64,000 nt of DNA, taken from NCBI GenBank assembly GCA_002419465.1, contig DIGE01000014.1, forward strand, positions 1 through 64,000, read 5' to 3'. Positions 1-7,702 of this stretch are shown in pieces; the stretch's first letter is position 1, and every line of letters begins with the position of its first letter. The notes beneath the pieces are model-generated. The model saw only the letters and a list, made by a program, of their open reading frames with translations, did no database searches and had not been told where the DNA came from. The DNA comes from Geobacter sp. UBA5730. GTDB lineage: Bacteria > Desulfobacterota > Desulfuromonadia > Geobacterales > Pseudopelobacteraceae. Position numbers and translations under genes: made by a program.

Positions 1-237
1 CGAATAGAGCAGCATCGAGCCGTGGCCGGCCGAAAGGATAAAGCGGTCACGGTTGGCCCAGGCGGTATCGCCAGGATTCACGTTTAAAAAGCCGCCCCAC
101 AGGGCCACCGCCATATCGGCAGCCCCCATCGGCAGACCGGGGTGGCCGGAGTTGGCCTTTTCAACCGCATCAGCGGCAAGAAAACGGATGGTATCGGCAG
201 TGCGGCGGGCTTGTTGCGGGGTAAGCGGGGTGGACAT
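1..237 (-). CDS. tkt: transketolase, N-terminal part (cut by window edge)
   Basis: Transketolase moves two-carbon ketol units between sugar phosphates in the pentose phosphate pathway, using thiamine diphosphate. The 79 visible residues match the family's N-terminal start: IRFLAADAVEKANSGHPGLP, then MGAADMAVALW, then NRDRFILSAGHGSMLLY. The SGHPG and SAGHGS stretches help build the thiamine diphosphate/substrate site. The ATG at 237 is preceded by an AAAGGAATT ribosome-binding site. The rest of the gene lies left of base 1. It is downstream of thiL on the same strand, so two thiamine-related genes are adjacent, though the gap is only 26 bp and may simply reflect a shared transcript. Confidence 0.93.
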   Translation of the reverse strand, partial: MSTPLTPQQARRTADTIRFLAADAVEKANSGHPGLPMGAADMAVALWGGFLNVNPGDTAWANRDRFILSAGHGSMLLYS

Positions 238-263
238 CGGTACAATTCCTTTCAAAAGAGGCC

Positions 264-1280
264 TTAAAAGTGGGTATAGCCGGAAGCAGATGGCTGGAAG
301 TTCGATCCGTCCGGCAGGCAGGCAACCACCTGTCCAGAGTCGCTTACTTTACCAATAACCGTGACCGGAACGCCAGCACTATTTGCCGTTTCCAGGATGG
401 CGGCCCGCCCGGCCGGAGGGGCGGTAAAGCAGAGCTCGTAATCCTCGCCACCGGCCACTACCAGCTGCCAGGGGGTTGGGGATGCACCGGCGGTTACGGC
501 ATCAAACGGGGCTGATCGCGGGATCTGAGTCAACTCAATCTCAGCCCCGCAACCGGACTGGTGGCAGAGGTGCCCCAGGTCGGCCAGCAGACCATCACTG
601 ATATCGATCATGGCACTGACCAGACCGGCATCGGCCAAGGCTTGACCCAGCTCGCAGCGGGGGGTGGGATCAAGGTGTCTACTCACGACATACTCTGTCG
701 CAACATCGCCTTTTTTTTCATAACCAGCCAGCAACAGCTGTAACCCAAGGGCTGAATCACCCAGGGTGCCGCTGACCCAGACATCGTCACCGGGTCTGGC
801 GCCACTACGGCGCAGCACCAACTCGGGCCGCTGTTCGCCCATGACCGTGACCGAGATCACCAGACCGCTCTTGGAACCGCAGGTATCGCCACCGGCCAGC
901 AGCACGCCATGCTCGGCAGCCTGTTCAGCCAGGCCATCCAGCAGCGCCTCGATCTCTTCCAGAGGGAAACCGGCCGGAATGGCCAGAGAAAGGAAGAACC
1001 AGCGGGGTTTGGCCCCCATGGCAGCCAGGTCTGACAGGTTGACCGCCAAAGCCTTGCGCCCCAGCAAACGCAACGGGCCGAAGGAGCGCTCAAAATGCAC
1101 CCCTTCGGCCAGCAGATCGGTGGAGACCACCAGTTGCATCCCCGGTGAGGGGTTTAACAACGCCGCATCATCGCCGATCCCCAGTTCCGGCGGGGCGGGT
1201 TGGGGAAATCGGGCGCGAATCCGGTCAATCAGGCCGAATTCACCGAGGGATGAGAGGGAGGTATTAGTGCTTCTGCTCAA
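264..1280 (-). CDS. thiL: thiamine-monophosphate kinase
   Basis: ThiL phosphorylates thiamine monophosphate to thiamine diphosphate with ATP, the last step of the pathway, in the cytosol. The 338-residue product has the family length and motifs: GEFGLIDRI at the N-terminus, GIGDDAAL (metal/nucleotide site), LAGGDTC, and DISDGLLADL in the second half. I chose the TTG start at 1280 because AAAGGAG lies nine bases upstream; the longer reading from 1358 adds 26 residues that overlap the upstream gene and look unlike ThiL. This start overlaps the 3' end of the nucleotidyltransferase-like gene by 17 bp, so translation may be coupled. It lies just upstream of transketolase. Confidence 0.93.
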   Translation of the reverse strand: MSRSTNTSLSSLGEFGLIDRIRARFPQPAPPELGIGDDAALLNPSPGMQLVVSTDLLAEGVHFERSFGPLRLLGRKALAVNLSDLAAMGAKPRWFFLSLAIPAGFPLEEIEALLDGLAEQAAEHGVLLAGGDTCGSKSGLVISVTVMGEQRPELVLRRSGARPGDDVWVSGTLGDSALGLQLLLAGYEKKGDVATEYVVSRHLDPTPRCELGQALADAGLVSAMIDISDGLLADLGHLCHQSGCGAEIELTQIPRSAPFDAVTAGASPTPWQLVVAGGEDYELCFTAPPAGRAAILETANSAGVPVTVIGKVSDSGQVVACLPDGSNFQPSASGYTHF

Positions 1281-1575
1281 ACAACACCTCTCCTTTTTTG
1301 ATTTCTTGCATAAATGCTGCTGACGGATCATAAGGCATGGCAATCTGCACCAGATCAATGGGAATGATATTCGAGATACCCCGCAACTTTTTTCTTAAGG
1401 CAAGCGCCAAGGTCAGATAATCGTCGTTGGAGTAACAGAACACTGCCAAATCAATATCTTGTGGAAATTCAGAAGTAATGAACAAACCAAACACCACTAC
1501 CTTTTCCACCTTGCTGTCATCAACAAAAGCAGACCGTATCTGCTGTCGTATCTGCTGTTTTTCAATACAAGCCAT
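1264..1575 (-). CDS. MNT-type nucleotidyltransferase-like protein with altered GS motif
   Basis: A 103-residue protein resembling the minimal nucleotidyltransferases of the polymerase-beta fold, a group that includes the MntA antitoxins that AMPylate HEPN toxins. The key stretch is VVVFGLFITSEFPQDIDLAVF-like: the paired acids (D-I-D) are present, but the usual Gly-Ser of the GSx10DxD motif reads Gly-Leu. A later IDLVQ could hold the third acid. The missing Ser suggests weak or lost catalysis, or an unusual subgroup. RBS AAGGA lies eight bases before the ATG. It is 74 bp downstream of an all-helical protein, a layout typical of two-gene toxin-antitoxin units. The segment is visibly AT-richer than its neighbours, suggesting transfer. 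Confidence 0.6.
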   Translation of the reverse strand: MACIEKQQIRQQIRSAFVDDSKVEKVVVFGLFITSEFPQDIDLAVFCYSNDDYLTLALALRKKLRGISNIIPIDLVQIAMPYDPSAAFMQEIKKGEVLFEQKH

Positions 1576-1649
1576 TGGCTGTATCCTTGGTGATCAAAGA
1601 GAAATAGAGAAGTGCCTCGAATTTCCCACAATGGGTTCATACGTTAGCG

Positions 1650-2090
1650 TCAAAGTCCCTTGCCAGCTATTCCCTGCTTCAAATCGTCCATTATTTCAGC
1701 TTGTCGAGCTGGAGATAGTTGCCTGAAATATCGGTCAAACAGAGCTTTTATAAGCTGTTGAAGAGTCGCCCCAAACTCATCTGAGACTTGTATCGGTAGG
1801 CCATTAAATTCTTGCAGGGCTGTGAACCATTTTTCAACTTCTTCGTCAGTCATATCGTCAATTTTGGCTAACAGGCTAATAGCCTTGTCTTTTAGACTAC
1901 GAGAATGACTATCAAACAAATTTCTAGCGACTCTTTTCTCCTGCTCATTATCCGGATCTTCAATTATGTCCGAGAGTATGGCTAAAGCATCCACGAGACA
2001 TGCAATACCACCGTTACTTGTTTGCTTCAGTTCAAAATCAGCAAGCAGACGTCGAGCCCTAATTATATCTGAACCTCCACTATGGCGCAT
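1650..2090 (-). CDS. unknown helical protein, possible HEPN-like partner
   Basis: Not recognised with confidence. The 146-residue product is predicted almost all helical, with charged amphipathic segments and no signal peptide or membrane span. Near the middle it has R-N-L-F-D-S-H, which fits the Rx4-6H motif with a polar residue after Arg that marks HEPN ribonucleases. That motif is short and could be chance. The ATG at 2090 follows AAGGAG and is preferred to the longer reading from 2141. The gene precedes the MNT-like gene on the same strand, as HEPN/MNT pairs often do, and shares its lower GC content. HEPN assignment is inference only. Confidence 0.6.
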   Translation of the reverse strand: MRHSGGSDIIRARRLLADFELKQTSNGGIACLVDALAILSDIIEDPDNEQEKRVARNLFDSHSRSLKDKAISLLAKIDDMTDEEVEKWFTALQEFNGLPIQVSDEFGATLQQLIKALFDRYFRQLSPARQAEIMDDLKQGIAGKGL

Positions 2091-2232
2091 GAAATTCTCC
2101 TTGAATGTCAATTGAAAGGTGAAGCTTACAGCGAAACACACTACATTTAAGTGGATGGGCTAGTCAGTTGTCATGCGTACCGATGTCTTGCTTGCGTTAG
2201 ACTCTTTCCGTTTGGATTATTCACTTTCAACC

Positions 2233-3525
2233 TCACCTGCACGCCCCTTGCTGCCTTGCCCCCTCATACTCTCCACAATCGCCAAGTAAACAGGCCTGTT
2301 GCAAATCACGGCAAGCAGCCTGCCCTTGCCCAAGCAGACCATAAACAATCGCACGTCTGCTGTAAGCCGTTGCAAATGTTGGATCAATCTGAATGGCTTG
2401 GTTAAAGTCACTCATAGCCGTCTGATATTGTTTGAGCAAAGCATAGACTAGCCCCCGCTTCGTGTAGGCTGCTGCATTGGAAGGATCAAGCCGGATGACT
2501 TGGCTGTAGTCGCTAATTGCATATTTGTGCTGTCGCAGAAGAGTATAGGCATGCCCCCGGTTGCCGTAGGCAAAAGCATTGGTGGGTTCAAGCTGGATGG
2601 CTTGCGTGTAGTCGTCAATGGATCGCTGGTACTGTTTCAGATCAACATAGGTATTCCCCCGGTTGTAGTAAGCATCTGCATAGCTTGGATCAAGTCGGAT
2701 AGCTTGGCTGTAGTCGCTAATTGCCTGTTTGTACTGTTGCAGAAAAACATAGGCATTCCCCCGGTTGCTGTAGGCAGAGGCATTAGTGGGATCAAGCCGG
2801 ATGACTTGGCTGAAGTCTCTAATTGCCTGTTTGTACTGTTGCAGAAAAGTATAGGCATTCCCCCGGCTGTAGTAAGCATCTGCATAGCCTGGATTAAGTT
2901 GGACAGCCTGGGTAAGGTACTCTATTCTTTTCTGGAGATCAGAAAACCCCAAAGCTATCGCCTTATCAAACCACTCCACCGCTGTCAGCCCCAACCTGGT
3001 CTGCTTGAACTCTTTTTTCAAAGCGATTTTCTGCTTCTCTGTCCTGCCTTTTTGCTGGTTCTCTTTTTCCAACTCCGCAATCCGGGTCAGTAGTTCTTTT
3101 TCCCTAACTCGAGCTGCCTTCAAATCCTTCAGGTGGTTGCGATCCTGCAGCAACCGTTTCAGGCTTTGATCCAGCACAGCAGTATCCAGTTCAACCTTGA
3201 CGGTGATTTCCAGACCAAAGCCATCACCATCGGTGTAGTTTTTCTGTTTGATCACCTCGGCTTTGGTAACCCCGGCCGTCAGGGCCAGAATCTCATCACT
3301 ATCCACCTGCGAATTTTTGACTACAGTGGAGCTTTCAATGTAGGTGCCGAACTGCTCCAACGCCTCACGCTTGGCGCGGGCTATGCCGGCAGTGCGGGCA
3401 TCATCCGGCGACTGACTGCCGCCGAACGGCTGCTGTACGGTGTGGGTGACAACCTTGACTTCGGCAAAAGATGGAAGAGGCACAAGCAGAGTAACGGCAC
3501 AAACCAGTAACAAAATGTTTCGCAT
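2233..3525 (-). CDS. exported TPR-repeat protein
   Basis: A 430-residue exported protein. Residues 1-22 form a signal peptide (basic MRN, hydrophobic LLLVCAVTLLV, PSFA cleavage region). Residues about 23-120 resemble the small alpha/beta domain seen in LPP20/FlgT-like proteins (GIARAKREALEQFGTYIES followed by a TKAEVI-type strand); that match is tentative. A charged coiled coil follows (about 130-165). Then six consecutive 34-residue tetratricopeptide repeats each carry the YxNRGxAY...YxxAIxDYxxAIxLDP pattern. TPRs are protein-docking scaffolds, so a periplasmic assembly role is likely but the partner is unknown. The ATG at 3525 has an AAAGG site; an upstream in-frame start would run into the vapC end. 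Confidence 0.85.
   Translation of the reverse strand: MRNILLLVCAVTLLVPLPSFAEVKVVTHTVQQPFGGSQSPDDARTAGIARAKREALEQFGTYIESSTVVKNSQVDSDEILALTAGVTKAEVIKQKNYTDGDGFGLEITVKVELDTAVLDQSLKRLLQDRNHLKDLKAARVREKELLTRIAELEKENQQKGRTEKQKIALKKEFKQTRLGLTAVEWFDKAIALGFSDLQKRIEYLTQAVQLNPGYADAYYSRGNAYTFLQQYKQAIRDFSQVIRLDPTNASAYSNRGNAYVFLQQYKQAISDYSQAIRLDPSYADAYYNRGNTYVDLKQYQRSIDDYTQAIQLEPTNAFAYGNRGHAYTLLRQHKYAISDYSQVIRLDPSNAAAYTKRGLVYALLKQYQTAMSDFNQAIQIDPTFATAYSRRAIVYGLLGQGQAACRDLQQACLLGDCGEYEGARQQGACR
2300..2930. repeat. tandem ~102-bp repeats encoding TPR units
   Basis: Six imperfect units of about 102 bp follow one another inside the TPR gene, visible as recurring blocks such as tactgttgcagaaaa and catagg.attcccccggttg on the plus strand. 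Each unit encodes one 34-residue TPR. Two central units are nearly identical, which suggests recent duplication and makes copy-number change by recombination plausible. Confidence 0.8.
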
Positions 3526-3539
3526 AGAAAGACCTTTCA

Positions 3540-3971
3540 CTACTGACGTTCTACTTCCCACGGATTAAACACCGGCGCCCCGCAACGCTGCAGATCCCTG
3601 ACATTGCGGGTGACCACCGTAAAACCATTACGCATGGCCGTTGCAGCAATCAGGGAATCCATCACCGGCAGCTTCTCACCCGCCTTTTCTGCCTCGCCCT
3701 GCATCCGTCCCCAAAGGATCGCAGCCTCCAGATCAAGGCCGACAATCCGTCCCTCAAAGCGCTCAACAAGATCATGTTCAACCCAGGAGAGCAACGCCTG
3801 CTTACGACCCCCTGCAGCCAGCTTGGCAACGCCTTTATTAAGCTCGCCCAGCACCAGCACGCTGATGAACAGCCGCTGTTCGTCCTGCTCATCCAGCCAA
3901 CGCAGGACAGCTGGATGCGGCTTTTTTTTGACCAGTTCCGAAATCAGGCAGGTATCCAGCAGGTACTTCAC
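3540..3971 (-). CDS. vapC: VapC-type PIN-domain toxin
   Basis: A 143-residue PIN-domain protein, expected to be a Mg-dependent endoribonuclease that cuts RNA and arrests growth when its antitoxin is lost. The PIN acids are visible: YLLDTCLISEL at the N-terminus (first Asp), LGELNKG (Glu in the second helix), PVMDSLIAATAM (third Asp) and VVTRNVRDL near the end (fourth acid region). The C-terminus NPWEVE is typical of the FitB/VapC group. The start overlaps the antitoxin stop by four bases (ATGA), so the pair is translationally coupled. Confidence 0.92.
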   Translation of the reverse strand: MKYLLDTCLISELVKKKPHPAVLRWLDEQDEQRLFISVLVLGELNKGVAKLAAGGRKQALLSWVEHDLVERFEGRIVGLDLEAAILWGRMQGEAEKAGEKLPVMDSLIAATAMRNGFTVVTRNVRDLQRCGAPVFNPWEVERQ

Positions 3972-4249
3972 AACTCGACCTCACGCGAGAGGTCACCACT
4001 GCGCTGCAGGTCAAGCTCAAGCCCGTGCAATGGCGACTTTTTAAAGAAGCTGGCCAACGACTCTTGTGGGGCGTTCAACCGGCGGAACTCTTCAAAGGAG
4101 ACAACCACTGCAGTCGGCTTGCCGCGCAGGGTGATGGTCTGCGGCCCGTCATGGACGGCCCGCTCAACCACCTGGCTCAACCGATTCTTGGCGTCCTGCA
4201 ACTGCCACTGCCGTTCAAAGGTATGTTGATCTTTTATCGTTGCTTTCAT
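3968..4249 (-). CDS. Phd/YefM-type antitoxin
   Basis: A 93-residue antitoxin paired with the downstream VapC. The N-terminal two-thirds has the Phd/YefM signature: WQLQDAKNRLSQVVERA, then GPQTITLRGKPTAVVVSFEEF. This fold dimerises and binds the operator. The C-terminal segment (SLASFFKKSPL, then acidic residues) is the part that usually wraps around the toxin. The ATG follows GGAGGGTGGC. The pair should repress its own promoter; a tandem CTAGCCAG repeat sits just upstream of the start. Confidence 0.9.
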   Translation of the reverse strand: MKATIKDQHTFERQWQLQDAKNRLSQVVERAVHDGPQTITLRGKPTAVVVSFEEFRRLNAPQESLASFFKKSPLHGLELDLQRSGDLSREVEL

Positions 4250-4264
4250 GCCACCCTCCGCAAA

Positions 4265-4281
4265 CTAGCCAGTCTAGCCAG
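4265..4281. promoter_or_regulatory. candidate operator: tandem CTAGCCAG repeat
   Basis: Two copies of CTAGCCAG, one base apart, start 16 bases before the antitoxin ATG. The CTAG cores are self-complementary, so the element can also be read as a short palindrome. Phd-family antitoxins bind short repeated sites by their own promoters, so this is a reasonable autoregulatory operator. The assignment rests on position and repetition only. Confidence 0.35.
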
Positions 4282-4356
4282 ATGACACTATCACAGATGC
4301 AGTTTGTATGCAAAGCGGTCTTTCTGACTGTACGTACAGCCACCCTGAAAACAAGC

Positions 4357-4383
4357 GGGGCATGGTGTCACACACCATGCCCC
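4357..4383 (-). terminator. hairpin terminator after lon
   Basis: A perfect 12-bp stem, GGGGCATGGTGT with ACACCATGCCCC, and a three-base loop. On the minus strand it is followed by GCTTGTTTTC. It lies 28 bp past the lon stop codon and separates lon from the toxin-antitoxin pair. Confidence 0.8.
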
Positions 4384-4411
4384 GTCTCCCATCGGACTGT
4401 TCACAGCCGCA

Positions 4412-6862
4412 TCAGGCCGTAATCTCGCGGTTCGGCCGCACCACCATCTTGGGGGTGGCTGACTTGGGCTTGCCTTTTGGCGCCGGGATCGGATAGCGTT
4501 CCAGGGCCAGCTTGAGTACCTCGTCGATCTCCTTGACCGGCACAATCCGGACCTTTTTCTGCATCTCCTTGGGGATATCCTCCAGGTCCTTTTTGTTCTG
4601 TTCCGGGATGATCACCGTTTTCATACCGGCCCGTACCGCAGCCAGAATCTTTTCTTTCAGCCCGCCGATCGGCATGACCTTGCCCCGCAGAGAGAATTCA
4701 CCGGTCATGGCCACATCTTTTTTGACTGCGGTCTTGGTCAAGACCGAGACCAGGGCGGTTACCATGGCGCAACCGGCCGAGGGACCATCCTTGGGCACTG
4801 CGCCGGCCGGCACATGGACATGGATCTCGTTTTCCTGAAACCAGTCAGGGGCGATATGGAAATCGCTGCCGTGGGAGCGGATATAGGCCAGGGCGGCCTG
4901 CACCGACTCCTTCATCACATCGCCCAGTTGGCCGGTCAACGCCAGCCCTCCCTTGCCCTGCATGGTGGTGGCCTCGATATGCAGCACCTCGCCCCCTACC
5001 GATGTCCAGGCCAGACCGTTCACCACACCGACCTCGTTCTTATCCATCTCATCGTCCCGCAGAAACTTGGCGGCCCCCAGATAGGTGGTCAGAGTGGTGG
5101 GGGTGATCTTCATCTGCCGATTGGAACCTTCGGCGATCTTGCGGGCCACCTTGCGGCAGACCGTACCGATCTCCCGTTCCAGGTTGCGCAGACCGGCCTC
5201 GCGGGTGTATTTGGCGATCAGCTCCTTGAGCGCTTCATCCTCAAAGGCGATATGCCTGGCTTTCAAGCCGTTGTCCTTCAGCTGACGCGGCACCAGATAC
5301 TTCTTGGCGATCTCCAGCTTTTCCTCCTCGGTGTAACCGGGGATGTTGATGACCTCCATCCGGTCGTAGAGGGCCGAAGGGATCGGATCGCTATGGTTGG
5401 CAGTGGCCACGAACAGTACGTTGGACAGATCATAGGGAAGGTTGACGTAGTGATCGGAAAAGGCGTTGTTCTGTTGAGGATCAAGCACCTCCAGCAACGC
5501 CGCCGACGGATCACCCTTGTAGTCATAGCCCAGCTTGTCCAGCTCATCCAGCATGAAGACCGGGTTTTTGGTGCCGGCCTGTTTCATGCCCTGAATGATC
5601 CGGCCCGGCAACGCGCCCAGATAGGTGCGGCGGTGACCGCGAATCTCAGCCTCATCCCGCACCCCGCCCAGCGAGATCCGCACGAACTTGCGGTTCAGTG
5701 CCCGGGCGATCGACTTGCCCAGCGAGGTCTTACCCACACCGGGAGGCCCCACAAAACACAGGATCGGCCCCTTCATCTTCTTGTTCAGCTTGCGGACCGC
5801 CAGAAACTCCAGAATCCGTTCCTTGACCTTGTCCAGGTAGGAGTGGTCCTCGTCCAGGATCTGTTTGGCCCGCACAATATCCAGCGAGTCACGGGTGGTC
5901 TTTGACCAGGGGATATCAATCAGCCAATCCAGATAGGTGCGGATCACGCCGGCTTCACCGGAATCACTGTGCATCCGCTCCAGACGCCCCAACTGCTTGA
6001 GGGCCTCTTTCTGGACCGCCTCCGGCATCTTGGCCGCCTCGATCGACTTGCGCAGTTCCTCCAGCTCCTCACGGCCGTCGTTGTCGCCCAGCTCCTGCTG
6101 AATCGCCTTCATCTGCTCCCGCAGGTAGTATTCCTTCTGGTTCTTGCCCATCTCCTCCCGGGCGGCGTTCTGGATCTTGGCCTGCACCGAGAGCATCTCG
6201 TGCTCCTTGGCCAGCAGTTCGTTGACCTTGGTCAGACGCTTGACCGGATCGTCAATCTCCAGCAGCATCTGGGCGTCAACCAGCTTGAGGCCCAGATTGC
6301 TGGCAATCAGATCGGCCATGCTGCCGGGATCGGCGATATTTTCCAGGATCACCATCACTTCGGGCGAGATCTGTTTGCCCAGTTCAGCCACCTTGGCCAA
6401 CTGCTCCCGCACGGTGCGGACCAATGCCTCGGTCTCCAGGCTTTCCGGAGCCGGCAGGTCCACCATCCGGTCAATCCGCACGGTGTAGTGGGGTTTCTCC
6501 TCCAGAAACTCGCTGATGCGGGCCTTGACCAGCCCCTGCACCAGGATCTTGACCCGGCCGTCCGGCAATTTAAGCATCCGCATGATCATGGCCACGGTTC
6601 CCACCTGATAGATCTTGTCCGGGCTGGGATCCTCTTCGCCAATCTCATGCTGGGTGGCCAGCATGATCATCCGGTCACCTGCCAGGGCCTGATCCACCGC
6701 CTTGATGGAGGCCTCGCGCCCCACAAACAGCGGAATAATCATAAAGGGATACACCACCACATCCCGGATCGGCAGAAGCGGCAACTCTTCGGGGATATGC
6801 AGCTCTTCAACCGCATCACTGATGGTTTCGTTGTTCTCCTGGTCCTCTTTCGTCTTACTCAC
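4412..6862 (-). CDS. lon: ATP-dependent Lon protease (LonA)
   Basis: An 816-residue LonA protease that unfolds and degrades damaged and regulatory proteins in the cytosol. Order: N-terminal substrate-binding domain from LPLLPIRDVVVYP (about 28-220), a helical segment, AAA+ module with Walker A GPPGVGKT (372-379) and Walker B VFMLDE (435-440), then the protease domain. The catalytic dyad is Ser695 in PKDGPSAG and Lys738 in GGLKEK, 43 residues apart as in E. coli Lon. The C-terminal tail after about 790 is short, basic and family-variable. Its ATG overlaps the end of hsp20 by eight bases, so chaperone and protease are made together. A hairpin terminator follows. Confidence 0.98.
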   Translation of the reverse strand: MSKTKEDQENNETISDAVEELHIPEELPLLPIRDVVVYPFMIIPLFVGREASIKAVDQALAGDRMIMLATQHEIGEEDPSPDKIYQVGTVAMIMRMLKLPDGRVKILVQGLVKARISEFLEEKPHYTVRIDRMVDLPAPESLETEALVRTVREQLAKVAELGKQISPEVMVILENIADPGSMADLIASNLGLKLVDAQMLLEIDDPVKRLTKVNELLAKEHEMLSVQAKIQNAAREEMGKNQKEYYLREQMKAIQQELGDNDGREELEELRKSIEAAKMPEAVQKEALKQLGRLERMHSDSGEAGVIRTYLDWLIDIPWSKTTRDSLDIVRAKQILDEDHSYLDKVKERILEFLAVRKLNKKMKGPILCFVGPPGVGKTSLGKSIARALNRKFVRISLGGVRDEAEIRGHRRTYLGALPGRIIQGMKQAGTKNPVFMLDELDKLGYDYKGDPSAALLEVLDPQQNNAFSDHYVNLPYDLSNVLFVATANHSDPIPSALYDRMEVINIPGYTEEEKLEIAKKYLVPRQLKDNGLKARHIAFEDEALKELIAKYTREAGLRNLEREIGTVCRKVARKIAEGSNRQMKITPTTLTTYLGAAKFLRDDEMDKNEVGVVNGLAWTSVGGEVLHIEATTMQGKGGLALTGQLGDVMKESVQAALAYIRSHGSDFHIAPDWFQENEIHVHVPAGAVPKDGPSAGCAMVTALVSVLTKTAVKKDVAMTGEFSLRGKVMPIGGLKEKILAAVRAGMKTVIIPEQNKKDLEDIPKEMQKKVRIVPVKEIDEVLKLALERYPIPAPKGKPKSATPKMVVRPNREITA

Positions 6863-7301
6863 AACCTGGCTCCTTGATCAATATACGACGTTCACGCCCC
6901 TTGGGGCAGATCACCCGCAACACGCCGCGTTGGTACTCGGCTCGCAGGTGACTGTTGTCCACCTGGTCCGGCAGCCGCACGGTGCGTCGGAAACGGCCGA
7001 AATGGCGTTCCAAACAGATATAGCGAACCCCTTCCTGTTGCAGGTCTGCCGGTTTTTCCACCTCCACCACCAGCACCATGCCCCGCTGCACCACACGAAT
7101 ATTGGTCACCGCGACACCAGGCAGGTCAAACTCCAGCACCACCTCGGCCTCGGTCTCATAGCTGTCCAGCGGCATTGCCAACGGGTCTTCATCCTCCGGC
7201 ATACTGCGGGGGTCCAGCGTGTGCAGCAACTTGCGCATCTCATCGAGATGCCGGTTATACATCCCCGGAAACAGCGGTTTTTTGACACCCGATCGTGGCA
7301 T
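6855..7301 (-). CDS. Hsp20-family small heat-shock protein
   Basis: A 148-residue small heat-shock protein that holds unfolding proteins in a refoldable state. The alpha-crystallin domain runs from about residue 45 (EAEVVLEFDLPGV) to the end, with the strands ...MVLVVEVEKP..., ERHFGRFRRTVRLP and YQRGVLRVICPK; the last has the G-V-L core of the A-x-x-x-G-V-L motif. The I-x-I-type tail is RRILIKE. Start is uncertain: ATG 7301 has only a weak GGTGAG site, but the alternative at 7355 region would overlap a plausible promoter -10 box. The gene overlaps lon by eight bases, forming an hsp20-lon stress operon. Confidence 0.88.
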   Translation of the reverse strand: MPRSGVKKPLFPGMYNRHLDEMRKLLHTLDPRSMPEDEDPLAMPLDSYETEAEVVLEFDLPGVAVTNIRVVQRGMVLVVEVEKPADLQQEGVRYICLERHFGRFRRTVRLPDQVDNSHLRAEYQRGVLRVICPKGRERRILIKEPGCE

Positions 7302-7362
7302 GGTTCTCACCTGCAGCAGTCGCTGTGTAACTGATTGGATGGCGGACAATGTATCTTTATTT

Positions 7363-7391
7363 GATGTAACCATTCGGCGGGTGAAAGTCAA
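7363..7391 (-). promoter_or_regulatory. sigma-70-like promoter of hsp20-lon
   Basis: On the minus strand TTGACT, a 17-base spacer and TACATC lie about 60 bases before the chosen hsp20 start. The -35 box is good and the -10 box partial. No sigma-32-like CTTGAAA/CCCCAT pair is obvious, so stress control, if present, may act otherwise. Confidence 0.4.
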
Positions 7392-7492
7392 GGTGCTGGG
7401 GGACGACGCCCTGTTAAAAAAGCGTTGACTTGTGCACCACTTTTGCCTGAAAGTCAGCACCATTCTTTACTAAACAAGGAGTACTTTTTTCG

Positions 7493-7702
7493 ATGGAACT
7501 GAAAAATAGAATCTGGATGACCGGCGCCCTGGAGTGGTTTGCCTATATCAACGACGAAGAGGTCTTTCTGGGCAGCAAAAACTTCCCCAGCCCTTTGGAA
7601 GAGGGTGATCAGTGGACCAGCGAGGTTGGTGACGTCTTTAAGGTCGAGGACGGTGAGATCAGGAAGATCGGCCATACCGAACCGCCGAAGAAGTACTGGT
7701 AG
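7493..7702 (+). CDS. small conserved-looking protein of unknown function
   Basis: Not recognised. A 69-residue acidic protein with no signal peptide or membrane span. It has several short strand-like segments (RIWMTGALEWFAYI, EVFLGS, DVFKVEDGEIRKIGH) and ends PPKKYW, so a small beta-barrel is likely. AAGGAG is present upstream of the ATG, a little far away. Its last 44 bases overlap the 3' end of the convergent metallophosphoesterase gene. It is divergent from hsp20. Confidence 0.65.
   Translation: MELKNRIWMTGALEWFAYINDEEVFLGSKNFPSPLEEGDQWTSEVGDVFKVEDGEIRKIGHTEPPKKYW

Noticed and set aside
2091..2232. TTGACA near 2107 as a promoter of the helical-protein gene
   Set aside because: On the minus strand it is so close to the ATG that the -10 box would fall inside the coding region.
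4814..6877. long plus-strand frames opposite lon
   Set aside because: Leu/His/Gln-rich mirror frames of lon; lon has all its catalytic motifs.
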